DNA from: Chroococcidiopsidaceae cyanobacterium CP_BM_RX_35
GTDB lineage: Bacteria; Cyanobacteriota; Cyanobacteriia; Cyanobacteriales; Chroococcidiopsidaceae
DNA: 8,933 nt
Assembly (NCBI GenBank): GCA_019242465.1
Contig: JAFAVL010000625.1
Coordinates: forward strand, 1 to 8,933
Direction: 5' to 3'
This document shows, one piece after another, positions 6,763 through 8,933 of this stretch. The stretch's first letter is position 1. The number at the start of each line of letters is the position of its first letter. Made by a program: the position numbers and the translations under genes. Under the pieces are notes generated by a model. That model had not been told where the DNA came from. It worked only from the letters and a program-made list of their open reading frames with translations, and did no database searches.

Positions 6763-8025
6763 TTAACCAAAGATGCCGCCGAAAAACTCGACAGCTTCTT
6801 TCAAGGCAGTGATAAAGACATCGATCTCTTCACAGGTGTTGTAGAAGGATAAACTTGCCCGTGCTGTGGATTGAGCGACCAGATATCTATGTAACGGCTG
6901 AGTGCAGTGATGACCAGCGCGAATAGCTACTCCAGCCTGATCTAGAATGGTGGACAAATCGTGAGGGTGAACATCTCCAGCCGTAAAGGCAGCGAGGGCG
7001 GCTCTACCTAATCCAGCTACTTTAGGTTGAGGACCATAAGTGCGAATCTCAGGAATTTGTTGCAGTTGCTCAAATAGATGCCCCGTCAACTCTGCTTCGT
7101 ATGCATAAATCCTATCCATACCTATGCCAGTAAGGTAGTCAACTGCGGCACCTAGGGCGATCGCCTCGGCAATTGCTGGTGTCCCAGCCTCGAATTTGTG
7201 AGGCAGATCTGCATAGGTTGCATGGTCGAGGAACACATCTGCAATCATCTCCCCGCCACCAAGGAAGGGCGGCATCGACCGCAAAAGATCCAACTTGCCA
7301 TAAAGAAAGCCAATGCCTGTGGGGCCACACATTTTATGCCCAGAAGCAACCAACCAGTCACAGTCCATTTGCTGTACGTTGATCGGCATATGCGGTACGC
7401 TTTGGCAAGCATCGACTAAGACTTTGGCTCCGTACTGATGAGCGAGGGCGATGATTTCTTGTATTGGGTTAATACAGCCTAGGGTGTTGGAAACATGAAC
7501 CACCGCAACCAGCTTTGTGCGATCTGAGATCAATGACTTAAACTGTGCTAAATCGAATTCTTCAGTCTCAGTCAATTCAACAAACTTCAGCACCGCCCCA
7601 GTTCTTTGAGCCAATAACTGCCAGGGAATCAGGTTACTGTGGTGTTCCATCACCGACAGGATGATTTCATCTCCCTTTTGCAAATTACTCGTGCCCCAAC
7701 TGTAAGCAACTAGGTTAATTGCCTCACTCGCATTGCGAGTGTAGACAATCTCTTGCCGTGAAGCAGCGTTAACAAAATTGGCAATTTTGTCTCGTGCTGC
7801 TTCATAGGCATCTGTGGCTTTGGCGCTGAGGGTATGGACACCCCGGTGGACGTTGGAATTGTATTGTTCGTAGTAGTCTTTGAGGGTATTGATGACTAAT
7901 AGCGGCTTTTGGGAAGTGGCGGCGTTATCCAAGTAAACCAGTGGCTTGCCGTTGACTTCCTGTTGTAGGATTGGGAAGTCTGCACGGACTTGAGCGGCTA
8001 GGGTTTTTTGCTGGGTAAGGGTCAT
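6763..8025 (-). CDS. sufS: Cysteine desulfurase SufS
   Basis: SufS is a pyridoxal-phosphate enzyme that takes sulfur from L-cysteine as a persulfide and passes it to the SUF Fe-S assembly machinery in the cytoplasm. From ATG 8025 it has 420 residues, a normal length. The family marks are all present: [11 protein letters not shown] near the N-terminus, [18 protein letters not shown] with the cofactor-stacking H128, VDACQS with D205, the Schiff-base lysine K231 in [10 protein letters not shown], and the catalytic cysteine C374 in [15 protein letters not shown] and FEAGTP, typical of group II desulfurases, are also seen. A GTG at 8061 would add 12 residues without a ribosome site and would run into the intergenic repeat, so ATG 8025 is preferred. 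The spacing before it is poor in Shine-Dalgarno sequence. It lies 99 bp after sufD on the same strand, as in cyanobacterial sufBCDS operons. Confidence 0.95.
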   Translation of the reverse strand: MTLTQQKTLAAQVRADFPILQQEVNGKPLVYLDNAATSQKPLLVINTLKDYYEQYNSNVHRGVHTLSAKATDAYEAARDKIANFVNAASRQEIVYTRNASEAINLVAYSWGTSNLQKGDEIILSVMEHHSNLIPWQLLAQRTGAVLKFVELTETEEFDLAQFKSLISDRTKLVAVVHVSNTLGCINPIQEIIALAHQYGAKVLVDACQSVPHMPINVQQMDCDWLVASGHKMCGPTGIGFLYGKLDLLRSMPPFLGGGEMIADVFLDHATYADLPHKFEAGTPAIAEAIALGAAVDYLTGIGMDRIYAYEAELTGHLFEQLQQIPEIRTYGPQPKVAGLGRAALAAFTAGDVHPHDLSTILDQAGVAIRAGHHCTQPLHRYLVAQSTARASLSFYNTCEEIDVFITALKEAVEFFGGIFG

Positions 8026-8055
8026 GAGTTTAAAGTGAGATACGGAATATGATTG

Positions 8056-8085
8056 AACCACAGAGGCACGGAGGCGCAGAGGGGC
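8056..8085. repeat. Short intergenic repeat of CAGAG type between sufD and sufS
   Basis: CACAGAG, GCACGGAG and GCGCAGAG follow one another at about 8060-8082. This purine-strand pattern (CCTCTGTGCCTCTG on the other strand) is very common between genes of filamentous and related cyanobacteria as short tandemly repeated repetitive sequence. It falls in the 99-bp gap between sufD and sufS. It has no known coding role. Confidence 0.55.
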
Positions 8086-8124
8086 TATCTTTGCTGAGTG
8101 TTAGAGCGGAGGGCATAACAGAGG

Positions 8125-8933
8125 CTATTGGTTGAGTGCTAATCTTTGATGACTGACGGCTGCTATCAGTGTCTGCTGGAGGGAGGCTACTGGTATCTTA
8201 TTGATGATTTCCGTGGCAAAGGCGTTGATGAGGAGATGGCTGGCTTCAGTTGCATCTAATCCACGACTTTGCAGGTAAAAGATTTCTTCTTCGTCTAATT
8301 GGCTGACAGTGGCACCGTGCGTACATTTGACGTTGTCTGCTGTAATTTCTAGTTGAGGTTTGGTATCAACTCTGGCTTTGGGAGAGAGCAGCAGGTTACG
8401 ATTGAGCTGACCAGCGTTAGTGAGCTGAGCTGATTGGGGGACGAAGATTTTGCCGTTGAAGACAGCATGGGCTTGATTAGCAATTATACACTTGTGCAAT
8501 TGAGTACTGGTGCCGTGGGGGTAGTTGAGGGCGATCGTACTATGAGTGTCAGTCATTTGTTGACCAGTAATCGTCACTAGCCCATTGAGAGTTGTTTCTG
8601 TTTGCTCACCACGCTGGAAAACTTCTAAGTTATGCCGCGATAGTTTTGCCCCTAAAGTGATGGCGTTACAGGTGTAACGGCTGTTGCGAGCTTGCGCAAT
8701 CGCCGTTTTACCTATGTGAAAGGCTTCTGGACTCTCTCGCTCAACTCTAGTGTGATTGACTTGGGCATCTGCTTCTAGCCAGATTTCCGTAACAGCGTTG
8801 GTGAGTTGAGCTGGCTGGGGGACGAAGATTTTGCCGTTGAATACTGCATGAGCCCGGTCGGCGATAATACATTTGTGTAACTGATTACTGGTGCCGTGGG
8901 GGTAGTTGAGGGCGATCACACTATGAGTATCTG
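8125..8933 (-). CDS. sufD: Fe-S cluster assembly protein SufD, 5' end outside the window, with an internal duplication
   Basis: SufD forms the SufBC2D scaffold on which Fe-S clusters are built in the cytoplasm. The C-terminal 268 residues are visible, ending at TAG 8125-8127. Typical SufD stretches are present: SRYTCNA, KLSRHNLEVFQ, GEQTETTLNGL, DTHSTIALNYPHGTS, HAVFNGKIFVPQ, QLNRNLLLSPKA, DTKPQLEITADNVKCTHGATVSQLD and RGLDATEASHLLINAF. The histidine of CTHGAT corresponds to the conserved His needed in E. coli SufD. The sequence is abnormal because the block from DTHS-IALNYPHGTS to AQLTNA appears twice, 127 residues apart. The upstream copy joins at LTNA directly to VTEIWLEADAQVNHTRV, the normal start of the preceding segment. 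The frame stays open, so a longer protein (about 127 residues extra) may be made. The stop-free frame argues against a simple pseudogene. Confidence 0.9.
   Translation of the reverse strand, partial: DTHSVIALNYPHGTSNQLHKCIIADRAHAVFNGKIFVPQPAQLTNAVTEIWLEADAQVNHTRVERESPEAFHIGKTAIAQARNSRYTCNAITLGAKLSRHNLEVFQRGEQTETTLNGLVTITGQQMTDTHSTIALNYPHGTSTQLHKCIIANQAHAVFNGKIFVPQSAQLTNAGQLNRNLLLSPKARVDTKPQLEITADNVKCTHGATVSQLDEEEIFYLQSRGLDATEASHLLINAFATEIINKIPVASLQQTLIAAVSHQRLALNQ
8412..8552 (-). repeat. sufD: Downstream copy of the duplicated sufD segment
   Basis: This 141-bp stretch matches 8793-8933 at an offset of 381 bp with about 22 differences, near 84% identity by hand count, and no gaps. It encodes the SufD block that runs on normally into GQLNRNLLL, so it is the copy in the native C-terminal context. 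Confidence 0.85.
8793..8933 (-). repeat. sufD: Upstream copy of the duplicated sufD segment (cut by window edge)
   Basis: This copy runs from the junction codons for NA at 8793 to the end of the window and probably beyond. It encodes DTHSVIALNYPHGTSNQ and the rest of the block to PAQLTNA. It then continues into VTEIWLEA instead of the usual GQLNRN. The 381-bp period is a multiple of three, so the reading frame is kept. Confidence 0.85.

Noticed and set aside
8061..8061. GTG start for sufS 36 bases upstream of the chosen ATG
   Set aside because: It has no ribosome site, lies within the intergenic repeat, and would add 12 residues not typical of SufS. The ATG at 8025 gives the common 420-residue length.

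Overview
The window looks like chromosomal DNA of a cyanobacterium. The evidence is a sufD-sufS pair in the order of the cyanobacterial suf operon, one perfect HIP1 octamer (GCGATCGC at 7157-7164), a CAGAG-type short intergenic repeat before sufS, and a degraded integrase start that resembles cyanobacterial tyrosine integrases. A Chroococcidiopsis- or Nostoc-like genome is a guess; the sequence does not fix the genus.

Left part (1-1427). The window opens in the last 65 codons of a DUF1254/DUF1214-type protein. About 1.2 kb without a convincing gene follows. It holds a possible 50-residue one-helix membrane peptide on the minus strand (228-380). It also holds a 0.6-kb unit bounded by a 69-bp inverted repeat (492-560 and 1038-1106, 65 of 69 matching), which looks like the shell of a decayed or non-autonomous transposon. 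From 1112 to 1427 the DNA is AT-rich and probably carries the promoter of the next gene.

Centre (1428-4619, plus strand). Two genes 16 bases apart form an apparent operon: an NAD(P)-dependent aldehyde dehydrogenase with all catalytic residues, and a thiamine-diphosphate 2-keto-acid decarboxylase of the phenylpyruvate/indolepyruvate/pyruvate decarboxylase group. Together they would turn a 2-keto acid into an aldehyde and then a carboxylic acid. Indole-3-acetate from indolepyruvate, phenylacetate from phenylpyruvate, or acetate from pyruvate would all fit. A GC-rich hairpin follows the second gene.

Right-centre (4620-5239). A frameshifted N-terminal remnant of a tyrosine integrase, with three copies of TTATACTCA just upstream of it, lies downstream of a tRNA-Phe(GAA) gene. 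This is the usual arrangement of an integrative element at a tRNA. With the inverted-repeat unit on the other side, the aldehyde dehydrogenase/decarboxylase pair is flanked by mobile-DNA relics and may be accessory cargo.

Right part (5200-8933, minus strand). From right to left come sufD (5' end outside the window), sufS (cysteine desulfurase) and a 12-helix transporter that resembles sodium:solute symporters. SufS and SufD belong to iron-sulfur cluster assembly. The visible sufD is abnormal: its conserved block IALNYPHGTS...QLTNA occurs twice, exactly 381 bp (127 codons) apart and in frame, so the gene carries an intragenic tandem duplication.
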